Shown: in pieces, positions 40,532-48,927 of the stretch
How the letters are laid out: every line of letters starts with the position of its first letter
Numbering within the stretch: position 1 is the first letter of the stretch
Source of the DNA: CAVTWJ01 sp963849485
GTDB taxonomy: Bacteria; Oederibacteriota; Muellerivitia; Muellerivitales; Muellerivitaceae
Assembly: GCA_963849485.1 (NCBI GenBank)
Contig: CAWKIF010000020.1
Coordinates: 28,437-92,436, forward strand
DNA length: 64,000 nucleotides
Reading direction: 5' to 3'
Made by a program: the position numbers and the translations under genes
Notes under the pieces: model-generated
Database searches by the model: none
What the model saw: only the letters and a program-made list of their open reading frames with translations
What the model was told of the DNA's origin: nothing

Positions 40532-42850
40532 ATGTCCCCTGTCACGAATAAGCTAACCCTCGCGAAAAAGCTCGTCGCCAAGTTGACCCTTCTGGAAAAG
40601 GCCACCTTCCTCACCGGCGACGGTTGGTGGAAAACCCACGCTTTCCCCCGCTTAGGGATTCCCGCCATTTTCATGACCGACGGGCCTCACGGCCTGCGCA
40701 AGGCCTCGGGCGCAGACATCACCGCCAGTGTGCCCGCCACCTGCTTCCCCACCGCCTCTTGCCTGGCTTCCTCTTGGGACCCGGAACTATTGGAACAAGT
40801 CGGCGCCGCCCTGGGCCGCGAGTGCCAGGCCAATGACGTTCAGCTCCTGCTCGGGCCCGGCAACAACCTCAAAAGGTCACCTTTGGGGGGCCGTAATTTC
40901 GAGTATTTCTCCGAAGACCCCCTCTTGGCGGGCAAGATAGCCGCCGCCCATATCCGGGGCGTCCAGAGCGAGGGGGTTGGCGCCACCCTCAAGCATTTCG
41001 CCGCCAACAACCAGGAATATGAGCGCATGACTTCCAGTTCCAACATCGACGAAAGAACTTTGCGCGAGATCTACCTGCGGGCCTTTGAGATTCCCATCAA
41101 GGAAGCCCAGCCCTACGCCGTCATGTGCGCCTATAACCGCCTCAATGGCGTCCAGGTTTCGGAGGACACTTGGCTTTTGGAGGACGTCTTGAGGAAACAA
41201 TGGGGTTACCAGGGTTTCGTGGTGTCCGACTGGGGCGCGGTGCGGGACCGGATCAAAGGCATCCGAGCCGGGCTCAACCTCGAAATGCCGGGGAGTGGGT
41301 CCTATAGCCGGGACAAGATTATCCGGGCGGTTAAAAAAGGCGATCTGACGATTAAAAAACTAAATGAGGTCGCCGCCCAATTATTGGCGGTGGTCCTCAA
41401 AGCCTCCGAAGGCAGAAAGCCCCAAGCGACCTACGATAAAACATCTCATCATCAATTAGCCCGTCAGGCCGCCGCCGAATGCATGGTCCTACTGAAGAAC
41501 AAGGGCGGTATCCTTCCCCTTCATCCCGATAAAAAAACCAAGATCTCGGTCATCGGTTCCTTCGCCGCGGAGCCCCGTTACCAAGGGGCGGGCAGTTCCC
41601 AGGTTAACCCAACCCATTTGGATAATGCCCTGGATGAATTAAAGCAACTGGCGGGCCACCTGCTCACTTTCTCCTACGCTCCCGGTTACACTTATGAGGG
41701 ACAAACCACCCCGCAACTTCTGGCGGAAGCTAGAAAGGCCGCGAAGCAAAGCAACGTCACACTATTATTCGTAGGATTGCCGGATAGTTACGAATCGGAA
41801 GGTTTCGACCGTTCGACCCTCGGCTTGCCCGAGGGGCATCTAAAACTCATTGATGAAATTTCCAAGGTACAGCCTAACCTAGTGGTGGTCTTAATGAACG
41901 GCTCGGCGGTTTCCATGCCCTGGGTGAAAAAACCTAAGGCCATCCTGGAAGCCTGGCTGGGAGGCCAGGCCGGGGGCGGAGCCATCGCCGACGTCATTTT
42001 CGGTTTAGTGAACCCTTGCGGCAAACTGGCCGAGACCTTTCCCATGCGGCTGGAGGATACCCCAGCCTTTCCCGAGTTCCCGGGCTTGAACTGCCAGGCC
42101 AACTACGGCGAAGGGGTTTTCATCGGCTACCGGCATTACGACAAACGCAAGATCGAACCCCTCTTCCCCTTCGGATTTGGTTTAAGCTACACCACCTTTG
42201 CCTATTCCCAACTCAAGGTTTCCCGCCTATCGAGCCGAAATGTCCGCGTCGAAGTGACGGTCAAAAATACCGGCCGCAGGGCCGGCAAGGAAGTGGTACA
42301 GCTTTACACACGGGAACAAATACCCGAAGTACCCAGGCCGGAGAAAGAACTCAAGGCCTTCGCCAAGATCCTTTTGAACCCTGGTGAATCCAAACAAGTG
42401 GTTTTCAATCTTCCCGAAAGTTCCTTTGGTTTTTGGGATGTCCAATCCCATAGCCGCAGGGTTACACCAGGCTTCTATGACGTGATGGTAGGGTCTTCAT
42501 CCCGCCATCTACCCATGTTGAAAATGGCCAAGCTAAAGGGGGATCATCCCAAAGCCCTTCCGCTGAACGAGGATTCTATGTTGAAGGATGTCGCCCGCCA
42601 CCCCAAGGGCAAGGCTTATTATGAACAACTCGTGCAGGCAACAGGCTTGGCCGGGGCTATTGGGAATCATTCAAAGAAATCCCTCACACCCCGCGAGAAG
42701 GCAGATATAGAGAAAGCCAAAAAAGCCCTAATGGCCTTCGTCAACGAGCTGCCTTTAAACCGCATTGGGGGATTCTCGGTGGGCAAGTTCGGTGATGAAC
42801 AGCTACGGAAGATTTTGAAAAAGATTGAAACCTCTGAAAAACATAAATAA
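40532..42850 (+). CDS. Family 3 glycoside hydrolase, beta-glucosidase type
   Basis: 772 residues. N-terminal TIM barrel with TDGPHGLRK, the substrate loop KRSPLGGRNFEYFSEDP, KHFAANNQEYER and the nucleophile motif FVVSDWGAVRD (Asp). The second alpha/beta domain holds LLFVGLPDSYESEGFDRS with the acid/base region, and a C-terminal fibronectin-III-like domain follows (VTVKNTGRRAGKEVVQLY). The last 100 residues (about 670-772) add a helical tail ending in DEQLRKILKKIETSEKHK. No signal peptide, so it acts on imported beta-glucosides in the cytoplasm. Ribosome site AGGAG. Confidence 0.95.
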   Translation: MSPVTNKLTLAKKLVAKLTLLEKATFLTGDGWWKTHAFPRLGIPAIFMTDGPHGLRKASGADITASVPATCFPTASCLASSWDPELLEQVGAALGRECQANDVQLLLGPGNNLKRSPLGGRNFEYFSEDPLLAGKIAAAHIRGVQSEGVGATLKHFAANNQEYERMTSSSNIDERTLREIYLRAFEIPIKEAQPYAVMCAYNRLNGVQVSEDTWLLEDVLRKQWGYQGFVVSDWGAVRDRIKGIRAGLNLEMPGSGSYSRDKIIRAVKKGDLTIKKLNEVAAQLLAVVLKASEGRKPQATYDKTSHHQLARQAAAECMVLLKNKGGILPLHPDKKTKISVIGSFAAEPRYQGAGSSQVNPTHLDNALDELKQLAGHLLTFSYAPGYTYEGQTTPQLLAEARKAAKQSNVTLLFVGLPDSYESEGFDRSTLGLPEGHLKLIDEISKVQPNLVVVLMNGSAVSMPWVKKPKAILEAWLGGQAGGGAIADVIFGLVNPCGKLAETFPMRLEDTPAFPEFPGLNCQANYGEGVFIGYRHYDKRKIEPLFPFGFGLSYTTFAYSQLKVSRLSSRNVRVEVTVKNTGRRAGKEVVQLYTREQIPEVPRPEKELKAFAKILLNPGESKQVVFNLPESSFGFWDVQSHSRRVTPGFYDVMVGSSSRHLPMLKMAKLKGDHPKALPLNEDSMLKDVARHPKGKAYYEQLVQATGLAGAIGNHSKKSLTPREKADIEKAKKALMAFVNELPLNRIGGFSVGKFGDEQLRKILKKIETSEKHK

Positions 42851-43034
42851 TGCTTCAAACAGAGATTTCGACCCCAAAGATTTCCGTACCCAAAGGGTAC
42901 TGTACCGCCCTCCGTATCTGACTTATTGAAGGGCGGCACGCAGGAAATCGCGGGGTTACATTTAACTGTTTCTGAAAAAGGTGCGATACGCAACCTTTTT
43001 CAAATTTTACAGATTAATTAACAGGAGTCATGTC

Positions 43035-43847
43035 ATGGAAAGCCTTCAAGCCATTGCCCAGCTGCTCCCTCTCGTCAAATCTAAAAAGCCCCTGGTCCAC
43101 CACTTAACCAACTATGTCACCGTGAATGATTGCGCCAATATTGTTTTGTCTTTGGGCGGGTCGCCGGTGATGGCGGATGATGAGGGCGAGGTGGGGGAAA
43201 TGGTGGCGCTCGCATCCGCCTTGGTGATCAACATTGGTACCTTGAACGAAAGGACGATCCGTTCAATGTCGATCGCCGGTAAAAGAGCTAACGAACTGGG
43301 GGTTCCGGTCGTTTTGGACCCGGTGGGCGCAGGCGCCACCACCCTTCGGACGAGAACCGCCGATCGCCTCCTCAAGATCGTCAAGCTGGCCGTGATCCGG
43401 GGCAATATGTCTGAAATAAAAACCCTGGCCGGAGCCGCGGCAACCACCCGGGGGGTGGATTCCACCGATGATTCCTCCGAAGGGCGGGATATTGCCGCTT
43501 CACTCGCCAAAAAATATAACTGTACCGTGGCTATTACGGGCGCCCGTGATGTCATCACCGATGGGATAAGGGTGGGTTATATCGACAACGGGCATCCCTT
43601 ATTGGCCCAAATCACCGGGACGGGCTGTATGGCGACCTCCCTAGTCGGTTGCTTCTGTGGGGTGTCGAAGGATTTCTACCTGGCCTCCTGCGCCGGGATC
43701 ATGGCCATGGGCTTGGCCGGGGAAAAGGCCTTCAACAACCTGGGTTCGGGGGGAATCGGAACTTTCAGGGTGAATTTAATGGACGCGATTTACCAATTGA
43801 ACCCTGACGATTTTTTAATGGGCGGGAAACTAACTGAATCGACATAA
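43035..43847 (+). CDS. thiM: Hydroxyethylthiazole kinase
   Basis: 270 residues from MESLQAIA, with AGGAG seven bases upstream; a longer frame to 42981 lacks a ribosome site. Signatures of the ribokinase-like ThiM fold: VHHLTNYVTVNDCANIVL, GGSPVMADD, VLDPVGAGATTLRT, the Mg-binding RGNMSEIKTLAG and the catalytic GTGCMATSLVG. It phosphorylates hydroxyethylthiazole, salvaging it for thiamine. No thiamine riboswitch was recognisable in the 184-bp leader, which instead carries several small hairpins (one GTACCC/GGGTAC and one CCGCCCT/AGGGCGG). Confidence 0.95.
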   Translation: MESLQAIAQLLPLVKSKKPLVHHLTNYVTVNDCANIVLSLGGSPVMADDEGEVGEMVALASALVINIGTLNERTIRSMSIAGKRANELGVPVVLDPVGAGATTLRTRTADRLLKIVKLAVIRGNMSEIKTLAGAAATTRGVDSTDDSSEGRDIAASLAKKYNCTVAITGARDVITDGIRVGYIDNGHPLLAQITGTGCMATSLVGCFCGVSKDFYLASCAGIMAMGLAGEKAFNNLGSGGIGTFRVNLMDAIYQLNPDDFLMGGKLTEST

Positions 43848-43881
43848 GGATAGCTTCGTATTTATAGATTAGCTTCTTTGA

Positions 43882-44241
43882 TTATTTGGCAGGGGCAACA
43901 AGAACATAAGACAATTCCACCATCTTTCGGATCAGGCTAGAGGGAAGAGATCCATCCAGAATCACCGTGTTCCAATGCCTCTTGTTCATGTGATACCCCG
44001 GCTGGATAGAGGGGTATTTCTTTCGAAGGGATAGGGCCCAAATCGGATCGCATTTTAAGTTGGCCGAGCAAACTCCATCATCCTGGGCCAAGGTCGCGAA
44101 CATCTTTCCATTCACCTTATAAACCGCCACTTGCGGACCAAATGGAAAAGTTTCTACCGCGCCTGGCTTATCAAGAAATAGTTTCCTGTATTTTTGGTGT
44201 TTCTTTCCGGTGAGGGATGAAGAGTTTGTTGCTTCTTTCAT
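43882..44241 (-). CDS. MmcQ/YjbR-family protein
   Basis: 119 residues with the compact alpha/beta layout of this family: ETFPFGPQVAVYKVNGKMFATLA, then NLKCDPIWALSLRKKYPSIQPGYHMNKRHWNTV (in parts: GYHMNKRHWNTV) and LIRKMVELSYVLV. Members are called DNA-binding by similarity of fold, but the function is unproven. It sits 4 bp after the end of livM in the same direction, with overlapping translation signals, so it may be read through from the transporter genes. Confidence 0.88.
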   Translation of the reverse strand: MKEATNSSSLTGKKHQKYRKLFLDKPGAVETFPFGPQVAVYKVNGKMFATLAQDDGVCSANLKCDPIWALSLRKKYPSIQPGYHMNKRHWNTVILDGSLPSSLIRKMVELSYVLVAPAK

Positions 44242-44245
44242 CTAT

Positions 44246-45202
44246 TCATGTTTTCCTCTGAAACATCTGCCATAACTCTTTTCGTCCAAACATTCCCTTA
44301 GGCCGCAGGAGCATCATCAGTATCAAGCTGAGTGAATAGATCACCATCCTTAAATCCACTCCTGTTAAATCCTTCAGGGGTCGCAAGGCTTCCGGCAGGA
44401 AGGTGATGATGAAGGCCGCCACGATAGAGCCCGAGACCGAACCCATCCCGCCCAAAACTACCATGATCACGATCTCCACCGACTTCATAAAATCGAAAGA
44501 ACTGGGGTTAATGAAGGAAAGGTAATGGGCGAATAGCCCCCCAGCCACTCCCGCCACGGCCGAAGACACGACAAAAGCTTGTACTTTGTAACGGGTGGTA
44601 TTGACCCCCATTGCCTCCGCCGCGATCTCATTTTCCCGGATAGCCAGCAAGGCCCGGCCATGGGTGGAAAGTACGAAACGGTGGGTGGCTAAAACGCAGG
44701 CGGCCAGCACGAAGGCGGTCAAGAAGGCGGTGGTGGAACCTGGAATGCCGATAAAGCCCCTGGCCCCCCCGACAGCTTGGATATTGAGGATTACCACCCG
44801 GATGATTTCCCCGAATCCCAGGGTGGCAATGGCCAAGTAATCCCCTTTCAATCTCAGGGAAGGAAGGCCCACAACATATCCCGCCAAGGCACTAGCAAGG
44901 GCCGCCGCGATGAGGGAAAGGATGAGGGAGAACTGGTCCCCTAAAAAGCTTCCGTGCAATGGGCTTAACAGGAATACATTCACCGAGGCGGCCGTATAGG
45001 CGCCCACCGCCATAAATCCCGCATGACCGAGAGAAAACTGGCCCGAGAGACCATTTACCAAGTTGAGGGAAACCGCCAGGATGGCGTTGATCAGGGCAAA
45101 AATGAAAAGTTCCGTGAAATAGGCGGGGAGCACTAGGGCCAGGCCTTGGGCCACGCCCGCGATGGCCAGCAGAATCAAGAGCCAGATCAGGTTCGACTTC
45201 AT
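44246..45202 (-). CDS. livM: Branched-chain amino-acid ABC transporter permease LivM
   Basis: 318 residues with eight or more membrane helices. Signatures of LivM permeases: FIFALINAILAVSLNLVNGLSGQFSLGHAGFMAVGAYTAA (in parts: GLSGQFSLGHAGFMAVGAY), LRLKGDYLAIATLGFGEII and the EAA-like loop AIRENEIAAEAMGVNTTRYKV that contacts the ATPase. It imports leucine, isoleucine, valine or related amides with LivH and the lipoprotein at 50410. No LivG or LivF ATPase gene is present in the window. Confidence 0.94.
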   Translation of the reverse strand: MKSNLIWLLILLAIAGVAQGLALVLPAYFTELFIFALINAILAVSLNLVNGLSGQFSLGHAGFMAVGAYTAASVNVFLLSPLHGSFLGDQFSLILSLIAAALASALAGYVVGLPSLRLKGDYLAIATLGFGEIIRVVILNIQAVGGARGFIGIPGSTTAFLTAFVLAACVLATHRFVLSTHGRALLAIRENEIAAEAMGVNTTRYKVQAFVVSSAVAGVAGGLFAHYLSFINPSSFDFMKSVEIVIMVVLGGMGSVSGSIVAAFIITFLPEALRPLKDLTGVDLRMVIYSLSLILMMLLRPKGMFGRKELWQMFQRKT

Positions 45203-45235
45203 GCCTACTCTCCCGATTGAAGAAACATCCGTTTA

Positions 45236-45334
45236 TTCACCACCAAGGCACCAAGAAAAGAAAACAATTTGTTTCGGATTTACACATTTTTTCACCTTCC
45301 AACCCAGGGAAGTTCTTGGTGTCTTGGTGGTGAA
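45236..45334. repeat. Long inverted repeat of the CACCAAG type
   Basis: A 22-bp inverted repeat with a single mismatch (45236-45257 and 45313-45334) around a 55-base AT-rich loop, between livM and the DUF1330 gene. The arms consist of repeated CACCAAG units. It looks like a small palindromic mobile or structural element, and relatives occur at 2317, 47558-47684 and 57639. Confidence 0.75.
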
Positions 45335-45360
45335 AAAGTAGACTTTTTTGAGTCTCTAAA

Positions 45361-45666
45361 TCAAACATTCCGTTCATAACCGCTTAGCAACGTTGAATTA
45401 AGAACAGAAGGTTTGAAGAACTTATCCCGAACCTGCTTATAGTCCGGGTCCGCAAAGAAAGCGTCGTGGGTCTCCCTGTCTTTGAATGTCAGAAAGAAAA
45501 CCCGGTTGATAGGCGCTTCGGTTTCCGACTTCAAGACCTCGCAAACCTTGAAGTCGTACCGGAAAGACCCACCGTACTTGGCCAAGATCGGAGTCATGGC
45601 TTCCCGGTATTGCTGGTAGAGGACCTCGTTTCCAATTTCCAACCCGACGCATCTTTCAAATGACAT
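45361..45666 (-). CDS. DUF1330-like small protein
   Basis: 101 residues with a dimeric ferredoxin-like fold: VLYQQYREAMTPILAKYGGSFRYDF, a central FLTFKDRETHDAFFADPDYKQVRD and a short tail. This pattern, with a repeated beta-alpha-beta unit and YGG, is that of DUF1330/Dabb-type proteins. No catalytic residues can be named. It shares a 1.1-kb minus-strand group with the phosphoribosyltransferase and VOC genes, placed between the two liv permease genes. Confidence 0.75.
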   Translation of the reverse strand: MSFERCVGLEIGNEVLYQQYREAMTPILAKYGGSFRYDFKVCEVLKSETEAPINRVFFLTFKDRETHDAFFADPDYKQVRDKFFKPSVLNSTLLSGYERNV

Positions 45667-45677
45667 GATTTTCCCCT

Positions 45678-46175
45678 TTATTCCATCACCGAAACAACCC
45701 GGTACTTTTCAAGAAATCGAGTCTGGGAATTCCGGTCCACATGGATCGTCGCCACCGCCGTTACCCTGGCCTCCGCTTTTTCTATTAACTTCAATGCGGC
45801 CTTGACCTGGCTTCCGGTTTCAATCCAATCATCCACTAATACTACCTTCTCGCCGGCTCTTAGGCTTTTTATTCCGATTTCCAGGCCCTTCTGTTGTCCC
45901 GTATAGTCCACAAAGGAAACGCTTCTGGCCTTTACCGGCAATTTTCCTTTCTTGCGGATGGGAACAAAACCTTTTTTCATTTCCAGCGCCAAGGCGGTTC
46001 CAAGAACGAACCCCAAGGCGTCTATGCCCGCCACAACATCTACCGGTAGTCCCTTCAGTTGGGATTTCCAATCCCGGATCAAAGCTTTGAAATCCCCGGG
46101 GTTTTTAAAAAGCGGTGTAATGTCGTTTCGTGGGCCTCCTGTTTGAGTGTTGATATTACGGAGGTAGTTTTTCAT
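45678..46175 (-). CDS. Adenine phosphoribosyltransferase-like protein
   Basis: 165 residues. The opening NDITPLFKNPGDFKALIRDW is the N-terminus of the Apt family, followed by VVAGIDALGFVLGTALALEM, the hydrophobic FVPIRKKGKLP, and the PRPP loop VVLVDDWIETGSQVKAAL, which has Trp-Ile-Glu where Apt has a variable segment. It probably salvages adenine to AMP with PRPP, though a xanthine- or other-base preference cannot be excluded. Its start overlaps the end of the VOC gene by 4 bases, so translation is coupled. Confidence 0.83.
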   Translation of the reverse strand: MKNYLRNINTQTGGPRNDITPLFKNPGDFKALIRDWKSQLKGLPVDVVAGIDALGFVLGTALALEMKKGFVPIRKKGKLPVKARSVSFVDYTGQQKGLEIGIKSLRAGEKVVLVDDWIETGSQVKAALKLIEKAEARVTAVATIHVDRNSQTRFLEKYRVVSVME

Positions 46176-46597
46176 TTTGGCAGATTCAAACTTCCATCTT
46201 TATTGAAAGAAAAATGCGGGTTCCAGGCCACTTCCCAAAGATGTCCGTCCGGATCAGCGAAATACCCGCTGTGGCCTCCCCAAAAGACATCCTGAGCGGG
46301 TTTTACGATTTTGCCCCCAGCCTTCTCGGCTTCTTTTAATACTTCGGCCACTTCAACCTTCTTCATGACATTATGGGCTAGAGTTACTCCCTTAAATCCC
46401 TTTCCTTTAGCCTCAACAGTTGCGTCTTCCCCCAGTTTATCTTTTGGATAAAGGGCCAACACCAACCCAACCGCCTGGAAAAAGACAATATCGTCCTGGC
46501 TCGCGGAGGAAGCCTGAAATCCCAACTTCTCGTAAAACTTCCTGGACCTTTTCACGTCCTTCACGCCCAAGGTGATGATATGGACTTGAGGCTTCAT
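46172..46597 (-). CDS. VOC-family (glyoxalase/bleomycin-resistance fold) protein
   Basis: 141 residues with the paired beta-alpha-beta-beta-beta units of the VOC fold: VHIITLGVKDVKRSRKFYEKLGF at the N-terminus and, in the second half, VFWGGHSGYFADPDGHLWEVAWNP with the metal-binding His and Glu pattern. It is of the short single-chain type that works as a dimer. Substrate unknown; many are dioxygenases or resistance proteins. It lies 8 bp after livH and runs into the Apt-like gene by an overlap. Confidence 0.9.
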   Translation of the reverse strand: MKPQVHIITLGVKDVKRSRKFYEKLGFQASSASQDDIVFFQAVGLVLALYPKDKLGEDATVEAKGKGFKGVTLAHNVMKKVEVAEVLKEAEKAGGKIVKPAQDVFWGGHSGYFADPDGHLWEVAWNPHFSFNKDGSLNLPK

Positions 46598-46604
46598 TGG
46601 GTCC

Positions 46605-47507
46605 CTACACTTTCTCAGGCTGGTATTTGCCGAATAAACCAGCGGGCTTGAAGACGAGAATGAGGATCAGGATGGCAAAAGCCAATGCGTCCCGGTAGGT
46701 CGAGCCCCCGTAACCCGCCACCATGGATTCGGCCACACCCATGACGAATCCGCCCACCACAGCGCCCCGGATACTGCCGATGCCCCCCAAGACCGCCGCC
46801 ACGAAGGCCTTGATGCCGATCATGACCCCCATGAGGGGATCAACACGGGGATAAGAGACCCCCACCAGGATGCCCGCCGCGGCCGCCAGGGCCGAACCGA
46901 TGACAAAGGTGAAAGAGATGATGTTGTCCGTGGGTATGCCCACCAGCGAGGCTATCTCGTGGGAATGGGAAACCGCCCTCATAGCCCGGCCCAGCTTGGT
47001 TTTCAAGACGATCCATTCCAGCACGATCATCAAAACCAGCGCGGTGCCGAAGACCGTCATCTGGTGGTTGGTGACCGAGACGGGCCCGAACTGGAAAAGG
47101 GAGGCTTCCGGCATGATGTCGGGGAAAACCCGGGGCGTGGCGCCGAAGACTACTTGGCCCAGGTTCTCAAGGAGAAGGGAAACCCCCACGGCGGTGATCA
47201 GCAGGTTCAGCCTCGGAACGTTCCTTAAAGGGCGGTAAGCCAGCCGTTCCACCCAATAGCCCAGAAAGCCAGAGACAATCATGGACACGAAAAGAATAAT
47301 TAGGAACTTGGCCAAGCTGGGGTTTTCCCCGGCGCTCAGGGCCGTGGCGGTAAAAAGACCGGCGTAGGCCCCCACCATCACGATATCGCCATGGGCGAAA
47401 TTGATGAGCCGCAATATGCCGTACACCAGCGTATAGCCCAGGGCGATCAGCGAGTAGATGGAACCCAGGGCCATCCCGTTCAACAAAAGTTGGAAGAAAC
47501 TATCCAT
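46605..47507 (-). CDS. livH: Branched-chain amino-acid ABC transporter permease LivH
   Basis: 300 residues, about eight membrane helices. Opens with the LivH hallmark FFQLLLNGMALGSIYSLIALGYTLVYGILRLINFAHGD (in parts: NGMALGSIYSLIALGYTLVYG) and has the cytoplasmic loop RAVSHSHEIASLVGIPTDNII that contacts the ATPase, followed by GSALAAAAGILVG and AAVLGGIGSIRGAVVGGF. Together with LivM it forms the membrane channel. An inverted repeat lies upstream, before the divergent phosphoesterase gene. Confidence 0.95.
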   Translation of the reverse strand: MDSFFQLLLNGMALGSIYSLIALGYTLVYGILRLINFAHGDIVMVGAYAGLFTATALSAGENPSLAKFLIILFVSMIVSGFLGYWVERLAYRPLRNVPRLNLLITAVGVSLLLENLGQVVFGATPRVFPDIMPEASLFQFGPVSVTNHQMTVFGTALVLMIVLEWIVLKTKLGRAMRAVSHSHEIASLVGIPTDNIISFTFVIGSALAAAAGILVGVSYPRVDPLMGVMIGIKAFVAAVLGGIGSIRGAVVGGFVMGVAESMVAGYGGSTYRDALAFAILILILVFKPAGLFGKYQPEKV

Positions 47508-47536
47508 ATGCAGGAAATTCTAACGGCCACAGCCCC

Positions 47537-47686
47537 GACAAAGGATAAAAAAACGTCCAACACGAAGCCACGAAGACACTAAGAAAACCATATTGAAAGT
47601 TAAATGCTCAGATAATTAAACCAATAAAGTCTGATGTGAGCTTTTATCCTTTGTCTTACTTTGTGTCTTAGTGGCTTAGTGTTGAC
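47537..47686. repeat. Composite inverted repeat between divergent genes
   Basis: CAACACGAAGCCACGAAGACACTAAG (47558-47583, in parts) is matched by an inverted, partly diverged copy at 47659-47684, and GACAAAGGATAAAA at 47537-47550 recurs inverted at 47643-47656. Both arms belong to the same CAC(N)AAG repeat family as 45236-45334. It occupies most of the 223-bp gap between livH and the phosphoesterase gene. Confidence 0.65.
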
Positions 47687-47730
47687 CGTAGGTTTTCTCT
47701 GTCTTGACTTGAGGGGAACCCCACCCGAAT

Positions 47731-48927
47731 ATGATGCCCTCACTCATTCGGGAGGTTCTTTTGGCCAAGCGCCGTACGGTTCTCATCTTCAACCTGGTCT
47801 TCAGCATCTTTTTCCTCGTCAACGCGGCGGCCATCCTGGCCGGTTATAACCTCTACCCCCGTCATTGGCTCGTCCTATTGATCAGCGCCACCCTGGGCAA
47901 CCTGCTTTGGCTCCTGATCCCCCTGATCCTGCGGGGCCACACTTCCTCCTTTTTCCGTTGGGCGAAAGCCCTCCTGACCCCCCTTTTCGTCTTTTGGACC
48001 TTTTTAAGCCTCCTGGCCACCATGGTCCTACTAGTGTTAGCGGTCCTTTGGTTTCTTTTCGTCCATTGGGGCGGGATATCCTTTTGGTCCTTCGCCGAGA
48101 TCCCCTTCAATATCTTCCTGGGCGCCATCGCTTTCACCGTCGTCACCGGCTTTTTTCAAAACCTGCTCCTGGTTCGTCTTGAAAGGGTTCAGGTTCCGGT
48201 TCAAGGCCTGCCGGAGGAGTTCAAGGGTTTCAAGATCGCCATGCTTTCGGATACCCATGTCGGCCTTTTCACCCGGCTGTCCCGGCTCCAGCAATACTCG
48301 CGTAGAATCGCCAGGGAAAACCCCGACCTCTTCGCCGTTTGCGGGGATATCACGGACGACGATCCCTTTTTCATCCCCAAATTTCTCCAGGGCCTGGAAC
48401 CCCTGCCGGAATCCCTCCCCCAATATGGCATCCTTGGCAACCATGACATCTACGCAAACCCCTCCAAGACCCTGGAAGCGATCAAAGGAAGCCGGATGAG
48501 GATGCTTTTAAATGAAGGCGTCCTGGTTCAAAAGGGGAATGGGAAGCTGTGGTTCGCGGGTGTCGGCGACCCGGGAGGGCGCCGGATGAACATGCCGGGC
48601 GAGTACTCTCCCGATTATGAAAAGGCCCTGAAGGACAAACCCGCAGGGATCCCAACGGTCCTATTGGCTCACAACCCCCAAAACTTTGCAGAGTCAACTC
48701 GAAGGGGGGTGGAATTGACCTTGAGCGGCCACACCCACGGGGGCCAATGGGGCTTCAAAAACCTGAAATGGTCCCTGGCCAGGCTTTTCCTCAAATATGA
48801 CATGGGATTATTTCAGGAAGGAAACAGCCGGCTTTACGTTTCAACGGGTACGGGATATTGGGGCCTGCCCGTGCGTTTCGGCCTCTCCCCCGAGATCAGC
48901 CTGATTGAGCTGGTTCCAGACGATTAA
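47731..48927 (+). CDS. Membrane-anchored metallophosphoesterase (YkuE/YaeI-like)
   Basis: 398 residues: four membrane helices in the first 160 residues, then a calcineurin-like phosphoesterase domain facing the cytoplasm or periplasm. Metal-binding motifs in order: MLSDTHVGLF (D-x-H), CGDITDDD (G-D-x-x-D), LGNHDIY (G-N-H-D), LAHNP and SGHTHGGQWG. Relatives hydrolyse phosphodiesters in lipid or nucleotide substrates such as UDP-diacylglucosamine. Starts at either of two adjacent ATGs (47731 or 47734). Its end overlaps the end of the EAL gene by 4 bases. Confidence 0.93.
   Translation: MMPSLIREVLLAKRRTVLIFNLVFSIFFLVNAAAILAGYNLYPRHWLVLLISATLGNLLWLLIPLILRGHTSSFFRWAKALLTPLFVFWTFLSLLATMVLLVLAVLWFLFVHWGGISFWSFAEIPFNIFLGAIAFTVVTGFFQNLLLVRLERVQVPVQGLPEEFKGFKIAMLSDTHVGLFTRLSRLQQYSRRIARENPDLFAVCGDITDDDPFFIPKFLQGLEPLPESLPQYGILGNHDIYANPSKTLEAIKGSRMRMLLNEGVLVQKGNGKLWFAGVGDPGGRRMNMPGEYSPDYEKALKDKPAGIPTVLLAHNPQNFAESTRRGVELTLSGHTHGGQWGFKNLKWSLARLFLKYDMGLFQEGNSRLYVSTGTGYWGLPVRFGLSPEISLIELVPDD

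Noticed and set aside
42851..43034. Possible thiamine riboswitch before thiM
   Set aside because: The conserved CTGAGA and ACCC/GGGTGC elements are missing; only unrelated small hairpins are present.
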